Notes under the pieces: generated by a model | What the model saw: the letters and a program-made list of their open reading frames with translations, nothing else | Databases searched by the model: none | What the model was told of the DNA's origin: nothing | Assembly (NCBI GenBank): GCA_963691705.1 | Contig: OY829544.1 | Coordinates: forward strand, 1,433,501-1,497,500 | Direction of reading: 5' to 3' | Source of the DNA: Viola odorata | Lineage: Eukaryota; Streptophyta; Magnoliopsida; Malpighiales; Violaceae | DNA length: 64,000 bases | Shown: positions 37,211 through 48,775 of the stretch, piece by piece | How the letters are laid out: every line of letters starts with the position of its first letter | Numbering within the stretch: the stretch's first letter is position 1 | Made by a program: the position numbers and the translations under genes

Positions 37211-39077
37211 CTACTGGATGATCCTCTCCACAGCAGCAACATAGAATTCCTTTGGCATAGTACCAACCACTGTTTCACACTTCTCTCCATTTTTTAAAAG
37301 CATAACAACTGGAACAGCCTTAATCTCATACTCCTCCGCGATTTGCAAGTCAGTGTCTGTGTTGAGCACGAAGCATTTCAATTTCCCATCATACTCTCCT
37401 GCAATCTCATCAATCACTCGATGAACCATCCTGCATGGTCCACACCAACTTGCATAGAATTCAACTAGGACAGGGATATCACTTTTCATAATCGAATTTT
37501 CCCATGAGTCCACGGTAACAACTGCAGCTGAACATACACAAAATATGCAGTTAAAAGCTAAATTCATGGCATCAATGCTGAATTTAATGCACCATAAAGC
37601 AAGCAGAAATACATCCAACAATAAAGATTTATATAGGATTCTACAACACCAAAATTATCATGGATTATCCACAAGGATCCTAAAACTTCTACTCAACAAC
37701 ATTCTAGCAATTCAACAGAGTTCCACTTTTAAAACATCAATCATACCATCACCATATTGCATTTCCTGGTAAAGGATGTAGCTCGTCTTGTGAAAAGATT
37801 GCACAAGTCCAGTTACCCAGAAAGATGCGTGCATCTCCATGCCATGAGTGGCTTAAATATGAAAGTGATTAGTCTCCTATTCAAAGCATTCGACCTTCAC
37901 CACAAAGATAATATCTAAACACCAGACTTATTCATATAGAAAGACATTGTAATTTCTCAGCTTCTTTCTTTTCCCACGACTACACTAATTATACAATCAA
38001 CAACAAAATGCAGGAAAGCACTCACGATAAGATAACCTAGACATGGCAAAAATCATGAAGAAAACATTCACAACAAGCTAACATTACTTCATAACTTAAA
38101 TAACCGAAGAACTTTGAAATCCATACAATGCAAGTGCAAAACTAGATGTTCTAAACATCATAATAGAACTTCTCAACAAAACACAGAAGGCAACTTAATC
38201 CCCAAGGCAATGCACATCCACAAAATAGCCCAAAGCACAAAATGACAGGGCTCACAACATAGTCATCAAAATAAACTACTACAACCAGTAAATCCTCTAC
38301 CTACTGTTTCCTATCCCACCTACTAAAACCACAACACCAAGCTACTAACTCAGCAAAAATGTGCAAAAGCCCTATTCGCCTCAGCAATCTTATGCGTAGA
38401 TTCCTTCTGCTTCACAGCCTCCCCATTCCCTTTGGAAGCATCCATCAATTCAACACTCAACTTATCAACCATGCTCTTCCCATGCCGCTTGCTTGCTGCA
38501 TCCAATAACCACCTGATCGCAAGCGCTTTTCCCTGAGCAGCTCCTATTTCCACCGGAATCTGATGTGTCGACCCACCCACACGCCTGGACTTCACCGTCG
38601 CGTCAGGCGTCACACTATTGACCGCGTCCCGCAACACAACTAACGGATTCGACTCAGTTCTCATCTGAATGCGCTTAAGTGCGCGGTAAAGTATTTGGAA
38701 GGCCAACGATTTTTTCCCATTTTTCACTATGCGGTTAATGAACAAGGTAACTAAGCAGTTTTGATAAAACGGATCGGGTTTTGAAGATCTTTGGTACCTA
38801 ATAATAGTAGTTAAAGCATAACAACATATGATTCAAACAAGAATTTAAGAAAAACCAAGTTAAATTGAGATTAGAAGAGCAGAAATGAGGGGTTTCGTTT
38901 GTAACCTCGGGGATTACGCCCGCAGACAATGTGGAGAGGGGGAGGCGCGTGGTTGGAACGGAGGAGTGGTTGCGGTTGGGTGCGGGGAAATGGGACTGCA
39001 GTGTTCAGGTGGGAGTCGTGGACGGCGGCGCGTGGAGCGGTGAGAGGAGGCGGGCAGAATGAGGTAGAGACGGCCAT
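37211..39077 (-). CDS. TRX-M3: Thioredoxin m3, chloroplast
   Basis: Two coding exons: 38906-39077 (57 codons plus one base) and 37211-37527, giving 162 residues. Exon 1 encodes a Ser/Pro/Arg-rich, acid-poor N-terminus from [11 protein letters not shown], typical of a plastid transit peptide. Exon 2 encodes the whole thioredoxin fold, with the redox motif WCGPC ([14 protein letters not shown]) and the cis-proline region IKAVPVV. It resembles Arabidopsis TRX m3 (At2g15570), a stromal thioredoxin implicated in plasmodesmal transport and meristem function. Two acceptors six bases apart (ttcag/CTGCAG/TTG) keep frame and would add or drop two residues. The 1378-bp intron carries an S7 reading frame on the same strand (separate entry). 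Confidence 0.92.
38350..38797 (-). CDS. RPS7: Plastid/bacterial-type ribosomal protein S7 exon nested in TRX m3 intron
   Basis: An open frame encodes about 145 residues of uS7 running to a normal family end ([11 protein letters not shown], stop at 38350-38352). Conserved S7 elements in order: [62 protein letters not shown] and [13 protein letters not shown]. They resemble plastid-encoded S7, not plant mitochondrial S7, but are clearly diverged and free of stops, which argues against a recent plastid DNA insertion. There is no ATG in frame; an upstream TGA closes the frame. An AG acceptor directly before 38750 has the same phase as TRX m3 exon 1, and joining them gives 190 codons with a transit peptide. 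That acceptor drops about ten S7-like residues. The acceptor before 38797 keeps them but is out of phase with exon 1. The low end of the exon is certain; the high end is not. Confidence 0.75.
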
Positions 39078-39254
39078 TGAGGAGGAGAGATTAAAAAGAA
39101 GTGAAGCAAAAGTGGTGGAGTTTTATCAATGAAAGTGACACTATTGACAGTATTGAGCAGAAAAGTACTTGCTGACGAATGGCAAAACGAGTAATATTTC
39201 AACAAATCGGTCAAAAAAAAAGTAAAATACCAAATGATATTGTAAAGATTTAAG

Positions 39255-39327
39255 CATACCCAGTGGGACTCGAACCCACAATCGCCTGATTAGAAGACAG
39301 ACGCCTTATCCATTAGGCCATGGGTAC
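39255..39327 (-). tRNA. tRNA-Arg-UCU: tRNA-Arg (anticodon UCU)
   Basis: 73-nt cloverleaf on the minus strand. The acceptor arm GTACCCA pairs with TGGGTAT, the D-loop contains TAATGGATAA, the anticodon loop is CTTCTAA (anticodon TCT), and the T arm is GGGTTCGAGTCCC. One mismatch (T-T) closes the anticodon stem. No intron. It decodes AGA. Confidence 0.9.
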
Positions 39328-39627
39328 TAATAGTTTTTACAGCCTCTTATTATTAAGTAGACTCAATCTCAAAAACGCGCATTCATTGCTCTTCAGAATC
39401 CTGCATTTCACATGGGATAATACTGAATTTCTAGATTGCAATTTACTTGTTTTTTCATTTTTATGAATTTTATAATAAGCAGAAGAATTGCAAGGTTTTT
39501 TTATTTATTTCTTTTTCATTGACTTCGTTCTTAAAGCATAATCACATTTCTTTATTATATTTTTAGAAAAGGTTGTATCATGAGTGCATTACAGTTTGCT
39601 CGTCTGTACCGCCTTGGAATTCTAATA

Positions 39628-42600
39628 CTACATTCTGAACACACCATATCTGGTGTTTTCTGAAGGTCGGTTCAGGGCAGCTGATATGCAAAAACCTAAA
39701 ACTTTTCTCGTGTCGGCTGGATCAATGATACCATCATCCCAAAGCCTTGCCGTTGAGTAGTATGGATTCCCTTCTCTCTCGTACGCATCCATGATCTTTG
39801 ACTTGATTACTTCCTCTTCATCCTTTGTCCACTGCAAATTCATGCAGGAATGCACAGACACGCAAAGTAAGGATATATACCGTGACTATATCGATTCAAT
39901 AAAGAACTGTCAGGAAGTAAGGTAAGATCACCTGAATTCCTTGTTTTTTCTTGTTCGCCATTTCTATTTGAGACAGCACACTAGCAGCCTGCATAACGTA
40001 AAACAAAATCTGTGAATCCAAGTATACTGTAACCTAAGATCCTTGAAAGTAACATCTACGCAAATGTAGTACACCACATTCCCAAGTGGGCTCCTTATGA
40101 GACAAATTTAGGTAGATACATATGTATTGCCAGAAGTCATTTGAAAAAAAAAATGTAGCAATAATTCTGTACGGGGCAAATCTCGCAGGAAAAATAAAAG
40201 TTTTAGCAAACAACTCAGGTGAGCATGTACTGGAGTAAAGACTAAAGGGGCTTACCTGAGCACCACCCATAACAGATATTCTGGCATTTGGCCAAAGAAA
40301 CAAGAAATCGGGACTGTATGCACGACCACACATCGCATAATTTCCAGCACCAAAGCTTCCGCCAACAATTACAGTTACCTTGGGAACCTGTACAGATGTA
40401 AATCAATTTTCTACAGCATGAACTGATTTTCGTCAATTCAAAATCTCTACAAGATTTCACGTCCTGTGGTCTAACAGTCACAGAAGCATTGCATTTCACT
40501 TAGAGCAGGAGAAGAAACCAAAAAAATGAATAGAGAGAAACCAACCTTTGCACAGGAAACTGCCATCACCATTTTTGCTCCAGATTTTGCTATACCTTGC
40601 GCTTCAGACCTTGAGCCAACCTACCAAATGAAAGAATATCATGATTTCATGCATCTCTAAACATGCATGATATACCTTCTCATTCGGTTTTCTTATGTTG
40701 CAGGAAAATATGGAAACCTAAAACCAGAATTGCATACCATGAATCCAGTGATATTTTGGAGGAAGACCAAAGGAATGCTACGCTGAGTACACAGTTCAAT
40801 AAAATGGGCCCCTTTCAGAGCAGACTCATTAAACAATATCCCATTGTTTCCGATGATGCCGACGGGCTGTCCAAAGATTCTAGCAAAGCCTGTTACAAGG
40901 GTCTGTACAGACACAATTAGATTTGCACTGGCCATAATGTCACGATGGAGAATATATCTTGAACAATCAAGTGTTTTAAAATGTCCTCACATTTCCAAAC
41001 AATTTCTTGAACTCGTCAAATTTGCTTCCATCCACAATTCGAGCAATAACTGATCTGATATCAATGGCCTGCTTGTGGTCTGATGGAGCAATAGAACGGA
41101 GCTCTTTTATATCAAATAATGGTTCTTCATAGTCAGGGTCTGGTTTATAGGCCACCCCTTGGTTTCCAGCCAAATGCAAGTTCTTGATAATGTTCCTCCC
41201 AATAGCGAGTCCATGCAATTCATCTACAACAACACACAAAGTCGCAAATAATGGTCACCTTATCAAAACATTGGGATCATAACTCAAGGAAAGCTCGGAG
41301 AAGATAAACTACAAGATATGACAATCGAATGTTCAAATTCCATTAGACCTATGAGATCAAAATCTACAATGAAGTATATCATGCAGGTATAACTGAAAGC
41401 TTGTCCAAGCACAGGGCAGTGGAAAGATGACAGCATTTTGTATCACAGCACCTAAGATAGGATATAGCATACCTTGAGCAAAATAGTCAGAAACCCCTGA
41501 TGTCTTGCAATGCACTGAGGCACCCCCCAAATCCTCTGCTGTGACTTCTTCTCCTGTAGCAGCCTACGATAACTCCTTCTTTAGATCTAATTTAATTAAG
41601 TGTCAATTAAAGCATCAAATTAAACACAGATTCCTGTATGTATACATGCACATAGTAGTTTACATTCATACATACATATACATCCATATATACAAATCAA
41701 AGCCATACACCACAGAAATCTAGCAATAACTACATGCACAAAATAAAACACCAGAAGATTTACCTTCACAAGCGGTGGTCCAGCTAGAAATATGGTAGCA
41801 TTTCCTTTAACCATTACACTTTCATCAGCCATTGCAGGAATATAGGCACCACCAGCAGTGCATGAACCTAAAACAAGTGCAATTTGTGGGATCCCTTCGG
41901 CAGACATGACAGCTTGGTTGTAGAATATTCTACCAAAATTATCTCTGTCTGGGAAAACCTCAGCTTGCTTTGGAAGAAAAGCACCTCCACTGTCAACAAG
42001 ATAGACACATGGTAATTTACATCGAGCAGCAATCTCTTGCGCTCTTAGATGTTTCTTCACTGTAATTGGATAATAAGTCCCTCCCTTAACAGTAGGATCA
42101 TTTGCAACAAACATACAAAGACGGCCGTGAACGAGACCTATTCCAGTGATTATCCCACCAGATGGTAATGGTTCTTCATACAATTCATGCCCTGCAAGCT
42201 TAACACATCACATACGAAACAATAAGAACCGCATACCTCAAGCACTCACTGACTAATACAGGAACATAAAAGAAAGAACAAGTCCCAAAAACCTGTGAAA
42301 GCTCAAGGAAAGAAGAGCGCCGGTCAATCAGCTTATCAATTCTTTCTCTGGGCAAAAGCTTATTCCTTTTCCTATTCCTCTTCACTGCTTCTTCGCCTCC
42401 TCCAGCCAAAACCTCCAAAATCAAAACCCAACCCACTTCAATCCCAACATATAGCAATACACAAACACACTCAAAATACACTAACATACCTTGTTGATAT
42501 GCAATTGGAGCTGGGAAATGAGACCTTCCATGGCCTTGGAGTTGTGTGCAAACGAGTCGGAGTTTCTATCCACGCCATCAGGGAGGACACCCGAGCAGAA

Positions 42601-42669
42601 AGTCCTTACTTGGTTTGGATTCCATCTCGACGAAGCTGAAACAGCAGTCCTGGTCAATTTGCGCAACAT
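39628..42669 (-). CDS. MCCB: Methylcrotonoyl-CoA carboxylase beta subunit, mitochondrial
   Basis: Ten exons: 42490-42669, 42293-42412, 41764-42198, 41473-41563, 40991-41223, 40738-40902, 40546-40620, 40256-40387, 39932-39988, 39628-39831; phases agree, 563 residues. The Arg/Ser-rich N-terminus ([16 protein letters not shown]) fits a mitochondrial presequence. The carboxyltransferase domain follows in two halves: the N-lobe (about 60-290) with [14 protein letters not shown] and [18 protein letters not shown], and the C-lobe with [20 protein letters not shown] and [20 protein letters not shown]. With the biotin-carrying alpha subunit it carboxylates 3-methylcrotonyl-CoA in mitochondrial leucine catabolism. 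The ending (TRYGVFRM) matches family length. It lies head to head with the DJ-1C gene, 342 bp between start codons. Confidence 0.97.
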
Positions 42670-43011
42670 TTTCGCTAAATCCTAATTTTCAACTCTATCT
42701 AACTTTGCTTCTTTCTTTTATAGTTTCGTTGATCTGATTCTGGGCAAGGAAAGAGCGCCACGTTACTGGCTACTGCTTCTCTCTTCACTTTCTTTGTCGC
42801 GTTTGCAAGCTTGGGTGGAAGCCATATCCATTTCCTCGCAGCATTACTGCTTATCTTGGGCTTGGCTTTTTCAGATGCTCGATGGGCTTTTCTGTTACCA
42901 GTAATGGGCTTTCCTTTCCTTTTTATTTCTTTTTTCTATACCATAATTTTCAATGTCCGGATATGGCTTCCTCACAAGCTTTTACAGACTGAAGCATTGT
43001 CACAAGTAAAA
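42670..43011. promoter_or_regulatory. Short divergent promoter between MCCB and DJ1C
   Basis: 342 bp separate the two start codons, so both promoters and 5' leaders must fit or overlap here. No clear TATA box was seen. Confidence 0.6.
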
Positions 43012-45723
43012 ATGGAGACTCTCTTTTGCCTTGTCTCTCCACCTCGTCCAAAGCTTTCTTCTTTCAAACTATTTTCTGTGTCTACCACCACCCCAATTAC
43101 ACTTTCCTCTTTGTCTTCATCGCCAAACCCAAACGTATTCTCTTCAAAGAAACTCCATTCAAAACCCACCACTAAAACCCCTGCTTCATCAACTAGTACC
43201 ATTTTGAACACTAATGGCTCCTCAGTCTCATCCCCGCCCAAAAAGGTCCTCTTTCTTTTAACCATGGGTACCCTTTTGTGTCTTTATTGCTTATTAGAAA
43301 TGATTTGAATATGTTGTGACTGTTTGTATGGATTGGCAGGTTCTGGTGCCAATTGGGTATGGCACGGAAGAAATGGAAGCGGTTGTTTTAGTTGATGTTT
43401 TTCGGAGAGCAGGTGCGGAGGTGGTTGTTGCTTCAGTGGAACCACAGCTTGAGATTGAGGCCGCTGGTGGCATTAGACTGGTTGCTGATACTGATATTTC
43501 CACCTGCACTGATGAAATTTTTGATCTTGTGGCTTTACCGGTGAGTTGTTCTATAGTTGATCATGTTTCTGATTAGTTTTCACTGGATATAAAGCCGCAC
43601 ACATTATGTGATATAGTGTATTTTGATGGTGGTGTTGATGTTTCCTAACTTATTGTGGTAGAACAGCTATTAGCGCTTATAGTTTGATTTGGTCATGTAG
43701 TTTGCGTAAGGACTGATGTTACGTGATTGATTTGGTCATTTACTTTGATTGTGGTGTTAATGATTCCCATCATATTGTGAAAGAACAACTAGTAGCTCTT
43801 ATAGTTTGATTCGGTGATGTAGTTTGTGTAAGGACTGTCATTAGGTGAATGATTTGTAGGGAGGAATGCCAGGTTCGGCTAGGTTGAGAGATTCCGAAAG
43901 TCTCAGGCAAATTACAAGCAAACAAGCTGAGGAGAAGAGGTTATATGGAGCTATATGTGCTGCTCCAGCAATTACACTTCTTCCATGGGGCCTTCTGAAA
44001 AGAAAGCAGGTTGCTTGCTTGAGTTGATTCTCATTTCATTTTGATGGATACCCATCAAATGTGGTTTGGTTATCTAATTGTGTTGTAGTATGTGATGCAA
44101 GACAACGTGTCATCCTGCGTTCAAGGACATGCTCCCAACATTCTGGGCTGTTAGTTCAAATATTCAAGTTTCAGAAGAGCTTACAACGAGCCGTGGTCCT
44201 GGAACCTCGTTTGAGTTTGCTCTGTGCTTAGTAGATCAGCTGTTTGGGGAGTCTGTCGCAGGGCAGGTTGGAGAATTGTTGGTAAGGTCAATTGCTGTTC
44301 CTGTGCTATGTCTCATTTCATTTGCCACTGAATGTTGTTGTTTTCATGCGCTAACAGTCTTTTACTTCTTGTACTAGCTCATCAACACTGCTGGTGATAA
44401 ACATAGAAATGAAGAGTTTAACAAAGTTGAATGGTCTTTTGATCACAATCCTCGTGTAAGTCTTACTTAACCATGTTCTTCAAGCTTAACACATAGTTAT
44501 TGCTAACCACCAGTATTGCATCAGTTTTGCATTCCAGTTTTCTGCTTACATGTGCTCTTTTTAGTTATTGCAGAATTAATGTTTGCTCTCTTTCTAATGT
44601 GTCCCAGGCTCTCATTCCAATTGCAAATGGCTTTGAACAGATTGAAGTAGTAACAATTGTGGATATATTAAGGCGCGCTAACGTGGATGTTGTGGTTGCT
44701 TCAACTGAAAAATCTGAGCAAGTCTTGGCATCTCAACGCATTAAAATTGTTGCTGACAAGCTAATTAGCAATGCTGCTGAATCTATATATGATTTAATTA
44801 TTCTTCCGGTAAGACAAACCAAGTACCTCTATGGTATCAGAATTTACTTACATTGTATTATGTGCTTATAGATTTATTTGAAGACCTTTTGTCAAAGAAA
44901 ACTGTCAACATTTTCATGAGGAGAACGAAATATAGGAAAGTGGTTTCATTTATTTTGGTCGGCTCAACTTCTGCTTTATGCTGATTTAGAGTTTATTAAG
45001 TCCTCTACTTACGTGCTAGTTGTCATTAGAATGAGTGCAGATCCTTATTGGAATGAGTGTAGATCCTTGGGTACTAAATATTTGCAAAAGTAGTCTGTTT
45101 CTAATTTAGATTTAACAACAGTTTGGTTGTCTATTGTCAAGTTGTCTCTAGTTATTATTTGTTCCTCTTCAAGTTGTCTATATTTGTCTTAGTTTTTTCA
45201 GCAAAGTTAATCTCTTAAATGACCTTTTGTATCTGCATTTTTTACTTCAAGAGTTTTGGTTCATTGTGCTTGTAGGGAGAGGTTGCAGGGTCTGAACGGC
45301 TACACAAATCTAAAGTTCTCAAAAAGCTGCTTCAAGAGCAAAACACATCTCAAAGAGTATATGGAGCAGTTGGCTCTTCACTAGCAGTTCTGCATATACA
45401 AGGTTTACTGAAGGTAATTTGAAACATGTCTCCTCTGTCTAACTGTTATTCATTAGAACTTATTACCCAAAAGAAAAATGCTAAGCCTTCTGGTTCTTCT
45501 GCCAATATAGGGTAAGAGAGTTACTGATCATCCTTCTGTAGAGACCGAGCTAGTGAATGGGGTGGTAAATGGTACCAAGGTAGTTATTGATGGCAAACTG
45601 ATAACAAGCAGGGGACTTGCTACTGTTACAGATTTTGCGTTAGCCATTGTGAGCAAGCTTTTTGGTCATGCAAGAGCAAGAAGTGTAGCTGAGGGCCTTG
45701 TTCTAGAGTATCCGACGAGTTGA
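43012..45723 (+). CDS. DJ1C: DJ-1 homolog C, chloroplast, two DJ-1/PfpI domains
   Basis: Eight exons: 43012-43245, 43340-43540, 43860-44009, 44102-44281, 44378-44455, 44608-44808, 45276-45413, 45511-45723; 464 residues. Exon 1 is a Ser/Thr/Pro-rich transit peptide (about 1-76). The two class I glutamine-amidotransferase-like domains begin [14 protein letters not shown] (about 79) and [14 protein letters not shown] (about 282), and share exon boundaries at equivalent sites, as expected of an internal duplication. Domain 1 keeps the nucleophile-elbow Cys178 (YGAICAAPA); domain 2 has Gly381 there (YGAVGSSLA). The C-terminus [15 protein letters not shown] matches Arabidopsis DJ1C (At4g34020), needed for chloroplast development. 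Catalytic activity of this subgroup is uncertain. Confidence 0.95.
43633..43856 (+). repeat. Diverged tandem duplication in DJ1C intron 2
   Basis: Two roughly 115-bp units, each containing GTGGTGTT, ATTGTG, AGAACA, CTTATAGTTTGATT and GTAAGGACTG in the same order. The second unit runs into the exon 3 acceptor. Confidence 0.7.
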
Positions 45724-46748
45724 GAATATTTTCTTCTAAGTAGAACGCCACAATGCGTTGAACAAATAACGACATAGCAGAATTGCATTTCCTGAGCTAG
45801 GTGCCTTACTCCCAAACATAACCAGCCAAACTGTGAAAGAAAAGAGGCTCTACTATACCTGGCTGGTTGGTATCCAGGAGAACCGACACTCTTGCATTCT
45901 CCACATTGAGGTTGCTCCCGGGGCCCTATCGGATTCGTGTAACTTAAGAGCAGGAGCATACTTTGACTAATCCTCAAGGATAGTTCTTCTAGAAGGAAAG
46001 CTTGCTATTTTTTCCATGGTCTGTAGGTTATTAGGGCTCTCAATGATAGTGACTGCAGATAAAGGTTCTTTCTTTTATTTTTAAAATGTAGACTGAGGCT
46101 AAGTATCTCTTTTTGTTAGTGCTCTTACTTAGAAAGAAGCTACCACTTCACATGCGAAGATTGACACTGTGGAGCGCTTTAAACTCTTGTTCAATAAGCA
46201 GATCAGGGAAGGGGAAAAAACGGACGAAGACTTGGGGCACTAACCACAACCACAAGAACTGCCACAGTATGTTCTTGTGGCCAGTATACTCGATGTAAAT
46301 ATGATTAGGCTTAACCCAATGAGCAAACGAGTCCAATCCAAATATGATTATTTTCTACCCAATTGAGAATTGTTTGATAGTTATCTTCCAAAGTAATAAA
46401 GAAACAAACAAACATGTCTAAACTCATGTACATGAACTACAAATTCGAAATGTCACGAGTCATTTAGAAAGTTTCCACAATGTAGCACGCGAGATCATTT
46501 CTCCAACTCCACTATCCTACTTGCTCATTACAATCCATAAAAGAGAGAACAGAAAACATGTAGGTTTAATCATCTAATGTCAGGCCACAATTTACATCTC
46601 AATCCATTGCTCCTATACATTACAGCTACCTACCTAATCTTCACAGTATAATGTAGGCGACATGCGGACTCCAATTCTCATACCATACAAATGGTATAGA
46701 TTGCATATCCAGCCACTGTTTTTGCTGTCCACTAATCCACTTATAACT
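45724..46748. other. 3' flanks of convergent DJ1C and ABF genes
   Basis: About 1 kb holding both 3' untranslated regions. The open frames 45666-45977 and 46113-46336 have no family signal. No repeat seen. Confidence 0.5.
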
Positions 46749-48775
46749 CTACCAAGGACCTGTCAGTGTCCTCCTCAAGCATAGTCTTTTACCTCCCCAT
46801 TTTCCGTTCATTGCCTCCAAGAACTGCAAAAACAGAGAGCCTAGTCAGCCTCCACTTTAGTAGTAGAGATGATGTATAAGAAAGAAAAAATTGTGCTTCT
46901 TGTAGTTGAAGGGCCAGTTAGAACGGGGGACCTCTCTACTCCACTTAAGAAAGTGGCTAAAGGAGTTCTAAGGAAATGTTCACTAGTAGTTGATTGCTTC
47001 CCTGCTAAACAATTTCAGACCCATAACACAATATACAAATCTTTCAATCCTTAACAGAAGGTAGGAAGAACAACAATGAAGAATTTTCCAGTTCGATACT
47101 TCTGAAGGGAGATTATATATATACATCATCCAAAAGCTAGTATCGATAGGGAAGCAAATTTAGTAATTCCACTGCAATATCACTTTTCAAATGAAAACCT
47201 ATGATCACAAGGCATGATAATAGCAGATACAAGCTCGGTTTACCATTAATAAAAAGTAAAGTAAGGATGTGATGCATGCCCAAATGCATTAAGCCAATGT
47301 CAAAGGCAAGGCTAACATACCTCATTTTTCTGCATATTCACTATCTCTGCCTGCAGAATGAAAAAAAAGTGTAATGAATTTTTTGCCAAAACCAAACTAC
47401 TGATTTAAACTTAGCAAAGGATATACACCAACCTGTTTTTTCTGTAATTCATCGTTTAGTTCTTTAAGTTTCGCAATTTCTGCTTCCAGTTCCAAAGTAT
47501 ATGCCTAACAGGAATTCAAAAAGAGAGTGTGAGTAACATAAAGTAAAAGAACCTTGGGCAGGAAATAGATGCATAATAGCCCAATCAGTAATTCACCTGC
47601 TTGCGAGCTCGAGACCTTGCAGCGGACTCTCTGTTTTTAATCATCCTTCTCTGTCTTCTCTCAACTACCTTCTCCAAAGCTGCACTGGGTTTTCTACCAC
47701 GAGTAAACACGTAAGGAACTGGTGACGGTGAAGGTGAACTTGTATTACTCTTGGGAATCACATCTGGTGATATTGGGTTGGCAGGGGTTGTTGTTGCAGC
47801 TCTAATACCACCAGTTCCTGAACCAACCATACCCATTCCCCCACCATGAACTGAGCTATTGTTGATAGATTGGTCAGCAATGCCAACAATTGAACTCCTC
47901 ATGCCCTGGCTGGCAAGCTGGCCACTGTTTACTAAGTTCATTGGGGCCGCGTATGCCGCAGTTGCTGGCTTGGGAAAGAGTAGATGCTGCTGGGCCTGGG
48001 GATGGGGCCGATGCAGCTGCTGTGCCTGAGGATGATGCAACTGCTGTTGCTGCTGTGCCTGAGGCTGATGCAACTGCTGTTGCTGTTGTGGTAGTTGCTG
48101 ATCAGATCTTGTTCCACCTACATTCAGTCCCAAATTTGGAGGCTGACTAGCAGCTAAACTATTATTATTCTCCATCGTTCGAGTCCCAAAAAAGACATTG
48201 TTTTGATTTGGTTGCTGAAATCCAAGAGCCAAACCGTTGCTGCTGTTATTGTTCATTTGCGACAGTTCATCTAAGAAACCATTCGTCGCCATTCCAGTTT
48301 GTGGAGTATCAGCTCTCACTGCACCTGCCCTCACCAAGAACTCCTCCAATGTCATCTCTCCTAAAGTTGGCTGCCTCTGTGGAAAATTCGATCCAACACC
48401 ACCAGTCCCATCTTTAATGCCAACGCTGGTTTCTTTAATCAAGTCCCTCCAGACCTCATCAACAGTCTTCTGACTTAGTGTCCTAGGCAATGTTAAGGAT
48501 CCTTGTCTCTGCAAATTCCCACTAGGGATACTTCCCTCCACAACAGCAACAGAATTTGTCATCGCCTGAGTCTCTTCTACACTCCATATGTTCTTCAAAA
48601 GCTCATCCATATTCATTGATCCAAAATCCTTGCGCAATCCACTGCCCCAAGTGTTATGAAACTCGTCAAAAGTCAGTGAATAAACTGAAGACTGGCGGGC
48701 CAGTGGGGGAATCTCTTGTGCATTGGCTTCACTCGTAGTACTTGCAAAGCCCTTGAAGTTTAGATGCGTCCCCAT
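46749..48775 (-). CDS. ABF: ABF/AREB-type bZIP transcription factor (ABA signalling)
   Basis: Four exons: 47597-48775, 47433-47504, 47321-47350, 46749-46823; 451 residues. The start is the ATG of MGTHLNFKGF; the 14 codons upstream read unlike the family. Conserved blocks: QSSVYSLTFDEFHNTWGSG (C1), WSVEETQAM, SLTLPRTLSQKTVDEVW (C2), TLGEMTLEEFLVRAGAV (C3, with SnRK2-type R-x-x-S/T sites), then a Gln-rich middle. The basic region MIKNRESAARSRARKQ (about 378-393) is followed by a leucine zipper across exons 2-4, ending CLRRTLTGPW (C4). These proteins bind ABRE (ACGTG) promoters in the nucleus and act in drought and ABA responses. Assignment to ABF2, 3 or 4 is not resolved. Confidence 0.96.

Noticed and set aside
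38350..38797. S7 as a recent plastid DNA insertion (NUPT)
   Set aside because: Too diverged from plastid S7 as I know it, the frame is intact, and no other plastid genes flank it.
42811..43308. 165-codon frame overlapping DJ1C exon 1
   Set aside because: It begins at a TTG codon; the ATG at 43012 opens the transit peptide and its exon ends at a good donor.
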